DNA of 25,888 nucleotides from CAZMXS01 sp964570325 (GTDB lineage Bacteria; Verrucomicrobiota; Kiritimatiellia; CAIQIC01; CAZMXS01): NCBI GenBank assembly GCA_964570325.1, contig CAZMXS010000064.1, forward strand, positions 1-25,888. Reading direction: 5' to 3'. A program made the translations under genes and the position numbers. The notes under the pieces are model-generated. The model had not been told where the DNA came from, made no database searches, and saw nothing but the letters and a program-made list of their open reading frames with translations. Shown piece after piece: positions 1 through 6,802 of this stretch (positions are counted from its first letter, which is position 1; each line of letters starts with the position of its first letter).

Positions 1-807
1 ATCGGCGCCGCCCTCGCGCGCGCTCATCTGCATCAACAATTCACCCGGCGGGCACGCCTCCATCACCCAGCCGAACGGCGTGGTCTGCCGCACGATCACC
101 CCGTTTTCATCCATCCATGAAAGCAGTTCCATCCCCTGCAGATTCAACGCGAAAACCGTGGTTGGGATGGCGTTGGTCCCCAGTTGCAGGACTTCGCGGC
201 GCAGCGCTTTGACCAGTACATCGGACACCGTGAGCAGGGCCGGATCAAGCGTGCGCATGCGAATCTGCTGCCCCGGCTCGAGACGGCGCAGCGCCGTTTC
301 CGACCACGGGAAGTAGATGATAACATCATCCGGGATTTCCATTTCGGTCCGCTGATCGAGGCTGCCTGTGTTGATCCGAATATCAAAAACACGACCGGCC
401 CGGCGGCGGCCGGAAATAGACGCGCGATAAACCTCGGCCTGCATCGAGAAATCGAAGCGCTGCAGGCGATAAAAGGAATCCAACGTGGCAGTGGCGATGA
501 CAGCGACCGGCTGGTTTTGACCCAGCAGGTTGAGGTTCAGCGCCGTCCGGTTAAATATCAGGTACTGCTCGTTCAAGTTCCGGTCACTGGTATTGACGCG
601 GGTGTGGCTGTAACCGACCGGCTGACCGTTGAACTGGATACTCATCCAAGAGTCCATGATTAAGGGGCCGTCGGCCATCAGGCTACGGTAACCGGCCACC
701 GCTTGAGTGAAAAAATCGGGAAAGACCTCATAGCGGAGCAACCAGCCGGTCATAACCGCCCAGAAGAGAAGGATGCCGGCGCTGACCAGGCCTTTGCGGG
801 TGATCAT
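1..807 (-). CDS. Membrane-anchored exported protein of unknown function, C-terminus cut by window edge
   Basis: I do not recognise a characterised family. The reading frame starts with ATG at 807 and stays open for about 269 codons to base 1, so the C-terminus is missing. Residues 6-24 (GLVSAGILLFWAVMTGWLL) form one hydrophobic helix followed by a polar region, which suggests an inner-membrane anchor with a periplasmic body. A segment near residue 60 (FNGQPVGYSHTRVN) resembles a motif I associate with N-terminal regions of some transglutaminase-like or DUF3108-like exported proteins; that link is only an impression. The start is supported by a 4-base ATGA overlap with the stop of the upstream secreted-protein gene, so the two are probably translationally coupled. 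Several antisense frames cross this region, but only this one has a sensible protein composition throughout. Confidence 0.7.
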   Translation of the reverse strand, partial: MITRKGLVSAGILLFWAVMTGWLLRYEVFPDFFTQAVAGYRSLMADGPLIMDSWMSIQFNGQPVGYSHTRVNTSDRNLNEQYLIFNRTALNLNLLGQNQPVAVIATATLDSFYRLQRFDFSMQAEVYRASISGRRRAGRVFDIRINTGSLDQRTEMEIPDDVIIYFPWSETALRRLEPGQQIRMRTLDPALLTVSDVLVKALRREVLQLGTNAIPTTVFALNLQGMELLSWMDENGVIVRQTTPFGWVMEACPPGELLMQMSAREGGAD

Positions 808-1583
808 GGGGTTTGGCGCAACGCGCCGATGCGATAGAGCACGGGACACGAATTGGTCGCGGCCTCAACATAGGTGGCGATGCCTGGCGCAGCGGTTATG
901 TTATTAGATACCGTGATGAAATCGAGCGCGCCGCCGCCCCAAGCGCGATCCACGCGGTACACAAACCCGCTCAAAGAGGACCAACTCACCGCGCAACGGA
1001 CCGTGGCGGCGATCTCACAGGCGACTTGCGCCGCCAACGTCACCGGCGGTGTGGCCGCATTGAATCCGCCGGCCCCGCCGAAGTTGAAATCATCAAAGCC
1101 GGGCGGCTCGGCCGGCGGCGGCACAACCCAGAGATATGAATCTCCATAATAGTTTGTCGGCGCCTCCGGCACCCGGCGTTCGGCAAAGTCGGCGCTCGGC
1201 GCTGTCCAGGCGCGCACGAACAGCCGCCGCCCCGCAAGATTGGTCAGGTCCGACGTACTGTCGTATAAGAGTCCGCGCGCCCCGCCGCTGCCGCGGCCAA
1301 ACCAGCTCGAGTCAATCACCACATCATCACCGGATGTGCCATCGCCCCAATTCACGGCCGGATTGTTGGTTTGATCCGCTCCGGCATAAATCAGTTGCGC
1401 ATAGCAGGCCAAGGTGGAGTCGCTCACATGGCCGAAAAGGTAATTGGTCCCGCCGCTGGCATAGCGGATGCGATTAGTCGCGGCGTTAAACCACTGGACG
1501 GTATTGGTGCTGCTGCGCGCCAGCTCCGCCGCCAGCAGAGCGCTGAAGAACGCAATCGAAAAGAGGCGTTGCGGCGTATTCAT
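804..1583 (-). CDS. Secreted protein of unknown function, 259 aa
   Basis: The protein starts MNTPQRLFSIAFFSALLAAELA, a typical Sec signal peptide of about 22 residues. The mature part is rich in Gly, Ala, Asn and Thr, with few Lys. It has a Pro-rich linker (VVPPPAEPPG) near residue 160 and then a C-terminal module ending in CPVLYRIGALRQTP. This C-terminal style is common in surface or exported proteins of PVC bacteria (impression, not a search). The frame extends upstream to 1952, but ATG at 1583 is chosen because AGGA lies 8 bases ahead of it and the signal peptide begins there; the upstream extension would overlap the divergent lipoprotein gene. Its TGA overlaps the ATG of the next gene, giving a two-gene unit. 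No enzyme motif is visible. Confidence 0.75.
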   Translation of the reverse strand: MNTPQRLFSIAFFSALLAAELARSSTNTVQWFNAATNRIRYASGGTNYLFGHVSDSTLACYAQLIYAGADQTNNPAVNWGDGTSGDDVVIDSSWFGRGSGGARGLLYDSTSDLTNLAGRRLFVRAWTAPSADFAERRVPEAPTNYYGDSYLWVVPPPAEPPGFDDFNFGGAGGFNAATPPVTLAAQVACEIAATVRCAVSWSSLSGFVYRVDRAWGGGALDFITVSNNITAAPGIATYVEAATNSCPVLYRIGALRQTP

Positions 1584-1598
1584 AACGCGGTTCCTATG

Positions 1599-1627
1599 CT
1601 GACAATTACCATGTTTCGGGGTACTAT
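1599..1627 (+). promoter_or_regulatory. Candidate sigma70-type promoter for the lipoprotein gene
   Basis: CTGACA (1599-1604) and TACTAT (1622-1627) are separated by exactly 17 bases and match the TTGACA and TATAAT consensus at 5/6 and 4/6 positions. A start near 1634 would leave a short leader carrying GGAGGG (1643-1648) and the GTG start at 1656. The site lies in the 72-base gap between two divergent genes. Confidence 0.45.
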
Positions 1628-1655
1628 AACAATCATCAAAGCGGAGGGATGCATC

Positions 1656-2165
1656 GTGAACATTCGCCCAGTGATTGGCCTGGCCCTGGTAATGGGCGTA
1701 ACGCTGGTCGCCTGCAAGAAAAAGGAGCCGCCCACACCACCGCCGGCCCCGCCACCGCCGCTCGAGGAAATCAAGTGGGGCGAGCCCAAGGCATTCACGT
1801 TCACGGATACCAACCAAGTGATTTCGCGCGCGGAGATCAAGACCGAACCGAACAAGTTCGTCGAAGTGGATTTCAACGGTGACGGCAAGAGCGACCTGGT
1901 TGTGGCCGAGCGCATCCCGGACTCCACGCCGGTCGCCGAAGCCCGCCCGCAAGTGTCCGTTTTCATCCGGCGCTCCGACAATTCCTACTTCCTTGGCGGG
2001 AAGATCCTGGAAGAGATTCCGGGGCGGATCAAAGGCATGGCCTACCGCCAGGCATCCAAGAACAACCGGTTCGCCGACCTCGTGTTGATCTACGAACTCG
2101 CCAACGGCAAAACCGAAGTCGTCTCGTACAAGAACGACGGCACCAGCTTCAAGCGGATGGAGTGA
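1656..2165 (+). CDS. Lipoprotein with one FG-GAP/EF-hand-like motif, 169 aa
   Basis: The protein starts at GTG 1656, with GGAGGG seven bases upstream. This start places a lipoprotein signal (NIRPVIGLALVMGVTLVAC) directly at the N-terminus, with lipobox LVAC and the lipidated Cys at about residue 20. KKKE and a Pro-rich linker follow. The mature part contains VDFNGDGKSDLVVAER, a D-x-N-x-D-G-x-x-D loop like those in FG-GAP/VCBS repeats and calcium-binding EF-hand loops. Only one copy is present, so a full beta-propeller is excluded. The C-terminus looks like a small beta-rich domain with Lys and Asn-Gly turns. The frame is open further upstream (to 1371), but that part overlaps the opposite-strand secreted gene and has no export signal. 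Function unknown; probably a membrane-anchored envelope protein. Confidence 0.8.
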   Translation: MNIRPVIGLALVMGVTLVACKKKEPPTPPPAPPPPLEEIKWGEPKAFTFTDTNQVISRAEIKTEPNKFVEVDFNGDGKSDLVVAERIPDSTPVAEARPQVSVFIRRSDNSYFLGGKILEEIPGRIKGMAYRQASKNNRFADLVLIYELANGKTEVVSYKNDGTSFKRME

Positions 2166-2166
2166 C

Positions 2167-2198
2167 GCACCGCGCCGGGGATCACTCAGTCGCGGTGC
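2167..2198. terminator. Hairpin between convergent genes, possible bidirectional terminator
   Basis: GCACCGCG (2167-2174) and CGCGGTGC (2191-2198) form a perfect 8-base inverted repeat with a 16-base loop. It spans the 20-base gap between the stop of the lipoprotein gene and the stop of the opposite-strand DUF4214-like gene, and one arm lies inside the latter's last codons. There is no real T run on either side (only TTCTT), so intrinsic termination would be weak. Confidence 0.4.
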
Positions 2199-2779
2199 TT
2201 CTTGCGGTATTCCGGGCTATTGCGGACCGCTTCGCGCACATCGTCTTCCGACCAGCCTTCATCGAGTATTTTCTGGCGGAAGGTCTTCATCCCGCCGGGA
2301 TCGGGATCGCGGCCTAGCAAATCGCGATAAGCGCGGCGAATAATCGCGTCCGGCGAGTCATCGGATGCCGGCGTCGAGCTGTGCCGAAGATCGCGTTTGA
2401 TATCATCTTCAGTCCAGCCCTGATTTTCGACCAATGGCTTGTACTTGCGCATGTCCGATGAAGTGGGGTCGCGATCCAACGCATCGCGGAAAGCGCGCCG
2501 GACCACCATCTCGGCCTGCCGCAGGCTGTATTCGGGGCTTTGCTTGATTGCCTTGCGCACATCCTCTTTGCTCCAACCGTCGTTAAGGATATGGTCGCGG
2601 AATGTTTTCAAACCGTCCGGATCCGGGTCGCGGCCCAGCAAGTCATTGTAAGCATTGCGAACAATGGTGTTGGCTTCGGAGAGTGAAGCAGCCAGCGCAG
2701 ATATTGGACCCAGAAGATAGCCGCAAAGCACGAGCCCCATAAGCGCCACCCCAGCCGTCCGACTCAATACTGTTTTCAT
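2186..2779 (-). CDS. Secreted protein with three DUF4214-like repeats, 197 aa
   Basis: The start at 2779 is preceded by AAAGGAGA six to eight bases upstream. Residues 1-31 form a signal peptide (charged MKTVLSRT, hydrophobic core, ALA-AS cleavage site). Three repeats of about 50 residues follow, near 35-85, 87-135 and 143-195. Each has the pattern [IV]-[IV]-R-x-A-[YF]-x-D-x-L-x-R-D-P, then a turn, then GW-[ST]-E/K-D-D/E-[IV]-R/K and usually SPEY. Repeats 1 and 3 carry LGRDPDPDG or LGRDPDPGG, as in DUF4214; the middle one reads LDRDPTSSD and has lost the Gly. DUF4214 domains occur in exported proteins, often with surface or glycan roles, but have no settled activity. The C-terminus is basic (KKHRD). 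It has its own promoter candidate and no operon partner. Confidence 0.82.
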   Translation of the reverse strand: MKTVLSRTAGVALMGLVLCGYLLGPISALAASLSEANTIVRNAYNDLLGRDPDPDGLKTFRDHILNDGWSKEDVRKAIKQSPEYSLRQAEMVVRRAFRDALDRDPTSSDMRKYKPLVENQGWTEDDIKRDLRHSSTPASDDSPDAIIRRAYRDLLGRDPDPGGMKTFRQKILDEGWSEDDVREAVRNSPEYRKKHRD

Positions 2780-2823
2780 GCAACCGTCTCCTTTATGAAA
2801 CTGAGTCCGCGTCTTTCGGCTTG

Positions 2824-2852
2824 AATATAAGCCCGTTGCAATTGGCAGGCAA
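2824..2852 (-). promoter_or_regulatory. Candidate promoter for the DUF4214-like gene
   Basis: On the minus strand TTGCCT (2852-2847) and TATATT (2829-2824) are 17 bases apart, matching consensus at 4/6 and 5/6. A start near 2817 gives a leader of about 38 bases that contains the strong AAAGGAG site ahead of the ATG at 2779. Confidence 0.45.
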
Positions 2853-2941
2853 GGCGATTGCACAGCAAACGCGGCGTGGAATCTCGTTCCAGCCCATTTT
2901 CATTGAACCAAGCCGGGACCCGGCTACACTCGAACGCCAAG

Positions 2942-4786
2942 ATGAGCATTCCCCTTTTGCCGCAACCGGCGCACATACGCTTGAAACGGGGCACTTTTCA
3001 TCTGCCCGGCGCACTGCCGGTCTTTTTTGAACCACTGAGCCGGCTGCCGCATGAGCCGTTGCCGTCGTTGCTGACGGCCCTGCGTAACGCGGGCTGTCAT
3101 CCGGTGCCGGATTGCATGGCGCATTATGGCGCGGGCAAAACCCGACATATACTGCTGGAGTGTCAAGACGCCGGCGACCGCGAAGACTACCGGATCGAAA
3201 TCAACCCGGATCGGATCGAGGTATGGGGCGCCGGCCGCCCCGGTTTTTTCTATGCGATTCAAACGCTGATTCAGATTATCCGGGCGCGAGCGCCCGACTT
3301 GCCGCTTTTGGATATCGTGGATCGGCCCGTTTTCCGCCACCGGGGCTACTATTATGATATCAGCCGGGGCAAAGTTCCGAAAATGGAAACGCTCAAGTTG
3401 CTGGTTGACCGTCTGGCCGCGTTGAAGATCAATCAACTCCAGTTGTATTTTGAGCACGTATTTGATTTCCGGTTTGACCCGGCCATCGGACATGGGTGCG
3501 ACCCGATAACGGCGGATGAAATCCGGGAACTGGACCATTATTGCCGCGAACGCTGTATTGAACTGGTCCCCAGCCTGACGTGTTTCGGCCACATGGGCCG
3601 AGTGTTGAGCTTGCCGGCCTACCGGCGGCTGGCGGAACTGGAATGGCCGGCGCGCGACTGGGCACGAGCCACCTGGCAGCAACGCCTGCGGGGCGCCACC
3701 TTGAACCCATCCCTCGTCGCCAGCCGCCGCTTGCTGCGCCGCATGACGAATGAATTCCTGCCGCTTTTCTCTTCGCATCATTTCAACATGTGCGGGGATG
3801 AAACCTATGACTTGGGTCGCGGTCGGCGTCACGGCCGATGGGCGCGGATGAATACCGCCGAACTCTATCTCGAGCATTTGAAGTTCGTGCGCGGCCTGGC
3901 GGAACGACACGGAAAACGCCTGATGTTCTGGGGCGACGTGATGCTCCATCATCCTCAAGCCATCGCCGGCATCCCACGCGATTGTATCGCGCTCGATTGG
4001 GGGTATCATCCTGAAACCGATTTCAAGAAAACCCGCCTCTTTCTACGCGCGGGATTGGAGGCTTACGTTTGCCCATCGGTGCGCGGCTATAAAGTGGTTT
4101 TCAATGAAGTGGAGGAAGCGCGCGCCAATATCGCCGGTTATGCGCGTACGGGCGCCCGGTTGGGCGCCTTGGGCTTGCTCAACACCGACTGGGGCGACAT
4201 GGGCCATTTCAATATGCCGGCCTGCTCCCTGCATGGCATGGCTTTGGGGGCCGCGTTGGCTTGGAATCCGGCGGCCGACAGCCGGCGCAGTTTTGATCGC
4301 GCCTTTGCGGCGCAGGTTTTTGGTGATTTCAGCGGGACAGTGGCAAAGTTCTTCCGACACGCGGGGGCAACCGGCTTGGCTGACTGGCCGCTGCCGGCAG
4401 CGGGTTTGCGCGAATATGAACTTACTCCCATGCGTGTGCGCGCGGCCCGGCGCCTGGCCGATCAACCGGCGGCTTGGGCCAAAGAGTGCCGGTCATGGCC
4501 GCCACGCGCACTGGTTGGGACGGATGACCTGCTCCAGTTGGCTATTGCCTGCCGGGCCATTCAAATCAACATCCAATGGGTCCGGCTGGAAGCGAGGCGA
4601 CTGGCCGCGGGCCGTATCACGGCGCAAATGCGCCGCGCCGCCGATCAATTGATTGCCTCCTTGCATAATTTAGACGAAGAGTTTTCCAATCATTGGAAAA
4701 AAATGAATCGGCCATCCGGCCTGATGGAAATCCGCCGGCGCGTTTTTCGCAAAGCCGCAATGAAACTGCAACGCCACTACCACTAA
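2942..4786 (+). CDS. GH20-family beta-N-acetylhexosaminidase, apparently cytoplasmic
   Basis: Family GH20 enzymes remove terminal beta-linked GlcNAc or GalNAc by substrate-assisted catalysis with an Asp-Glu pair. The N-terminal ~120 residues resemble the Glyco_hydro_20b domain, ending in GRPGFFYAIQTLIQI. The barrel begins at DRPVFRHRGYYYDISRGKVP, followed by LAALKINQLQLYFEH. The catalytic pair is D286-E287 in FNMCGDET. LGLLNTDWGDMGHFN near residue 415 matches the Trp-containing motif late in the barrel. The C-terminal ~150 residues are helical and basic. No signal peptide is seen from this start or from the in-frame ATG at 2858, so it should act inside the cell, perhaps on imported amino-sugar oligosaccharides or recycled wall fragments. 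Neither start has a clear ribosome site; 2942 is preferred because the domain begins soon after. The next gene starts 29 bases downstream. Confidence 0.87.
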   Translation: MSIPLLPQPAHIRLKRGTFHLPGALPVFFEPLSRLPHEPLPSLLTALRNAGCHPVPDCMAHYGAGKTRHILLECQDAGDREDYRIEINPDRIEVWGAGRPGFFYAIQTLIQIIRARAPDLPLLDIVDRPVFRHRGYYYDISRGKVPKMETLKLLVDRLAALKINQLQLYFEHVFDFRFDPAIGHGCDPITADEIRELDHYCRERCIELVPSLTCFGHMGRVLSLPAYRRLAELEWPARDWARATWQQRLRGATLNPSLVASRRLLRRMTNEFLPLFSSHHFNMCGDETYDLGRGRRHGRWARMNTAELYLEHLKFVRGLAERHGKRLMFWGDVMLHHPQAIAGIPRDCIALDWGYHPETDFKKTRLFLRAGLEAYVCPSVRGYKVVFNEVEEARANIAGYARTGARLGALGLLNTDWGDMGHFNMPACSLHGMALGAALAWNPAADSRRSFDRAFAAQVFGDFSGTVAKFFRHAGATGLADWPLPAAGLREYELTPMRVRAARRLADQPAAWAKECRSWPPRALVGTDDLLQLAIACRAIQINIQWVRLEARRLAAGRITAQMRRAADQLIASLHNLDEEFSNHWKKMNRPSGLMEIRRRVFRKAAMKLQRHYH

Positions 4787-4815
4787 AATCACAACCCGCG
4801 AAGAAACAGACGATT

Positions 4816-5322
4816 ATGGAACGTAAATACCTGCTGATTGGCGCGGTTGTCCTGTTAATCTGCCTTGTGGGCGGGTGCTATCTGTACAACACACCGGAGC
4901 GGCGGATCAGCCGCCGCGTGGAAAAACTGGCCCGTCTGCTGGAGAAAAAGCCAAACGAGAAATCGCTCGACTCCCTGTTGACCGCAAAGAGCGCGGCGGA
5001 TTTTTTTGCCGCCGAGCCAGTGATCGCGCTCGCCAATCCGTTTCCCCGCCCCAGCGACCGACGCGAACTGGCCGCGCAGATTCACCAGATCCGCAACGCC
5101 GCGACAGCCGTAACCATTGAAATCCTCGACCAGAAAATCCAAGTTGGTTCCGATGGCCAAACCGCCACCATGACAATCAAAGCCGAAGCGGTTTTTCAGA
5201 ATGGTGAGGAAGTGTACCGCGATCTGCGGGACTTGAATGTCAGATGGGAAAAAACCGACGGCGAATGGTTGATTAAATCCGTCACCGGGGAGGATACCCT
5301 CGATCAGCCGGCCGGATCATAG
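4816..5322 (+). CDS. Small membrane-anchored or lipid-anchored protein, NTF2-like fold possible, 168 aa
   Basis: The N-terminus MERKYLLIGAVVLLICLVGGC is a single hydrophobic segment. It could be a transmembrane anchor, or a lipoprotein signal with Cys-21 in a non-ideal VGGC box. A basic helix follows (ERRISRRVEKLARLLEKK). The C-terminal half alternates beta-type segments, with TATMTIKAEAVFQNG and VRWEKTDGEWLIKSV. That pattern fits SnoaL/NTF2-like domains found in many small exported proteins; this is inference. It follows the GH20 gene at a gap of 29 bases and may be cotranscribed with it. Its TAG overlaps the TGA of the convergent IspD-like gene by six bases, so no terminator fits between them. 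The frame is open back to 4693, but that part lies inside the GH20 gene. Confidence 0.72.
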   Translation: MERKYLLIGAVVLLICLVGGCYLYNTPERRISRRVEKLARLLEKKPNEKSLDSLLTAKSAADFFAAEPVIALANPFPRPSDRRELAAQIHQIRNAATAVTIEILDQKIQVGSDGQTATMTIKAEAVFQNGEEVYRDLRDLNVRWEKTDGEWLIKSVTGEDTLDQPAGS

Positions 5323-6003
5323 CTTCAGCAGGGCCGTTGCAAAGGTCAAATCGTCTGCTGAACGGATCTTGAAGCCAAGCCCCTTGCTTTCAACCAGATG
5401 GATGGCCTCCTTGGCGTTTTCCAAGGCAACGGTCTCATCCTCGATCACCGTCTTTTTCTTGGAAGCCTGTTCGTAAATCTTGACCAAAATGTCTTTTGCG
5501 ATGACATAGGGCGTATGGACCGTCCAGTATTTCCCGGCTTCGAGCGACTGCGACACCAGCATTCCCTTGCCGATTTCCTTGACGGCATCGAGAATTTCCG
5601 TGGCCAGAATACCGGTGCCGTTCTTCTTTGCGCATTTCACGGCATCGGAAATCTGGGCCGAAGTCACAAACGGTCGGCCCGCCTCATGCACACACACCAG
5701 CGTGACCTCCTCTTCAAGCGCCTTGATCCCGCTCTGGACGCTGCCGTGCCGGGTCGCGGAACCAGCCACCACCTGCCGAATTTTGTTGAACCCAAACATC
5801 TGCCCCATGCCGATAACATTATCCACGCGCTCCTTGTCCGTGACTACCACAATGCCCTCAATGTCCGGACAATGATCCAACACTTGCAGCGAATAACTTA
5901 AAACCGGCTTCCCGTTGAGATTGAGAAACGGAATGCTGACTTCCGGAGTTAACTGCTCACTTTTTCCGCAGGCAATAACCAATGCCCATGTGACATGCAC
6001 CAT
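5317..6003 (-). CDS. ispD: Divergent IspD-like cytidylyltransferase (2-C-methyl-D-erythritol 4-phosphate cytidylyltransferase homologue), active site incomplete
   Basis: The 228-residue protein has the length and order of IspD, which joins CTP and MEP in the non-mevalonate isoprenoid pathway. Recognisable parts are ALVIACG at the N-terminus, LNGKPVLSYSL, RHGSVQSGIKAL, VCVHEAGRPFV (for HDAARP), YWTVHTP (for LWxxxTPQ), EDETVALE and FKIRSADDL (for xKVTRPEDL). By manual alignment to E. coli IspD, the loop GFGRRM reads GKSEQL. Arg20 is therefore Gln, Lys27 is Ile and Arg157 is Ala, while Arg109 and Lys213 are kept. It may be inactive, altered in substrate, or a regulatory relative. The start at 6003 is supported by AAAGGAG seven bases upstream. 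It is the last gene of the minus-strand run, 151 bases after plsC, and probably also has its own promoter. Its GC content is lower than its neighbours. Confidence 0.8.
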   Translation of the reverse strand: MVHVTWALVIACGKSEQLTPEVSIPFLNLNGKPVLSYSLQVLDHCPDIEGIVVVTDKERVDNVIGMGQMFGFNKIRQVVAGSATRHGSVQSGIKALEEEVTLVCVHEAGRPFVTSAQISDAVKCAKKNGTGILATEILDAVKEIGKGMLVSQSLEAGKYWTVHTPYVIAKDILVKIYEQASKKKTVIEDETVALENAKEAIHLVESKGLGFKIRSADDLTFATALLKL

Positions 6004-6154
6004 AATGACGCTCCTTTGCGGCGAGAACAATCATATCACAGCATCGGATAAGAGTTTGCGGAAAAAAAAGATAAGCGTCAAGAGTTTTGTCAAATATCAT
6101 CAAACCATCAAAATGTTGACAAAACCATTACATTATATAAGACAAGATGTCAAG
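6004..6154. promoter_or_regulatory. AT-rich intergenic region with inverted repeat and repeated TTGACA-like words
   Basis: This 151-base gap before the IspD-like gene is strongly AT-rich. TTTTGTCAA (6085-6093) and TTGACAAAA (6116-6124) form a perfect 9-base inverted repeat with a 22-base centre. TTGACA also appears on the minus strand at 6153-6148, and TTGACG on the minus strand at 6081-6076. None of these words has a good -10 at normal spacing, so they look more like an operator or curved-DNA region than plain promoters. Confidence 0.4.
6030..6038 (-). promoter_or_regulatory. Candidate extended -10 promoter for the IspD-like gene
   Basis: The minus strand reads TGATATGAT, that is TG-N plus TATGAT (5/6 to TATAAT), at 6038-6030. 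No good -35 stands 17 bases upstream, which extended -10 promoters tolerate. A start near 6023 would give a leader of about 20 bases carrying AAAGGAG (6017-6011) before the ATG at 6003. Confidence 0.4.
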
Positions 6155-6802
6155 TTATTTCCCTGAATACGCGGGGTTAATAGCTTTTATTCTACTCATA
6201 ATCAAATCACTTATTAACTCATAAGAAGTACGGTCATTTCCCTGGGCAGAAAGCTCATTTACCTGAATTGGTTTACCGTAATACACTGTTATTGTTGCCG
6301 GCCTGATAAAGAATTTTCTACGTGGTAAAGCCTTGAATGTACCGTCAATATAAACCGGCACCACAGGGACTCCGGCCTTGGCGGCGAGAAAGCCGATCCC
6401 GCCTTTGACCGGCTGGATCTGTCCATCATGGGAACGCGTCCCCTCGGGGAAGATGACGATGACGCGCCCCTGCTTGAGAAGATGGAGGCATTTGCGCAGT
6501 ACGCCGGCATCCCCCTTGTCGCGGTCCACCGGAATACATCCCATGCCGGTGAAATACCAGTTACTTAAACGGAAACGGAAAAGGCTGTCGCGGGCCATGA
6601 AATTGATGAACCGGTGCATTGTAGTGCAGCCAATAGCGGGCGGATCAAGATAGCTGACATGGTTGGACGCGATAATACAACCGCCGGTGGCGGGCACATT
6701 TTCCACCTCGCGCGCGTTCAGGCGGCACCAGAGGCGCAATCCGAACCGGACCAGCCCGCGGCTCAACCGGTAAACAACAGGATTAAATCCCGCCACGCTC
6801 AT
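6155..6802 (-). CDS. plsC: 1-acyl-sn-glycerol-3-phosphate acyltransferase (PlsC/LPLAT family)
   Basis: This enzyme adds the second acyl chain to lysophosphatidic acid, giving phosphatidic acid for membrane lipids at the inner membrane. The family signature is complete: NHVSYLDP contains HX4D with H48 and D53, FPEGTRS lies at residues 118-124, and IPVDRDKGDAG fits the intermediate motif. The 215-residue length is typical of short bacterial forms. The ATG at 6802 overlaps the TGA of cmk by four bases, so translation is coupled; a cmk-plsC pair is a common arrangement. The last ~68 codons (6155-6360) are AT-rich and use codons unlike the first two thirds of the same gene, with a sharp change near 6360. 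A role as a different lyso-lipid acyltransferase cannot be excluded. Confidence 0.9.
   Translation of the reverse strand: MSVAGFNPVVYRLSRGLVRFGLRLWCRLNAREVENVPATGGCIIASNHVSYLDPPAIGCTTMHRFINFMARDSLFRFRLSNWYFTGMGCIPVDRDKGDAGVLRKCLHLLKQGRVIVIFPEGTRSHDGQIQPVKGGIGFLAAKAGVPVVPVYIDGTFKALPRRKFFIRPATITVYYGKPIQVNELSAQGNDRTSYELISDLIMSRIKAINPAYSGK

Noticed and set aside
184..663. 159-codon plus-strand frame near the left edge
   Set aside because: The minus strand is open across the region with a membrane anchor and coupled start, and gives a better protein.
2924..4009. 361-codon minus-strand frame opposite the GH20 gene
   Set aside because: The plus strand carries GH20 motifs throughout; the minus frame has none.
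6116..6140. TTGACA on the plus strand followed by TATAAG, as a promoter
   Set aside because: Spacing is about 13-14 bases, too short, and there is no plus-strand gene downstream.
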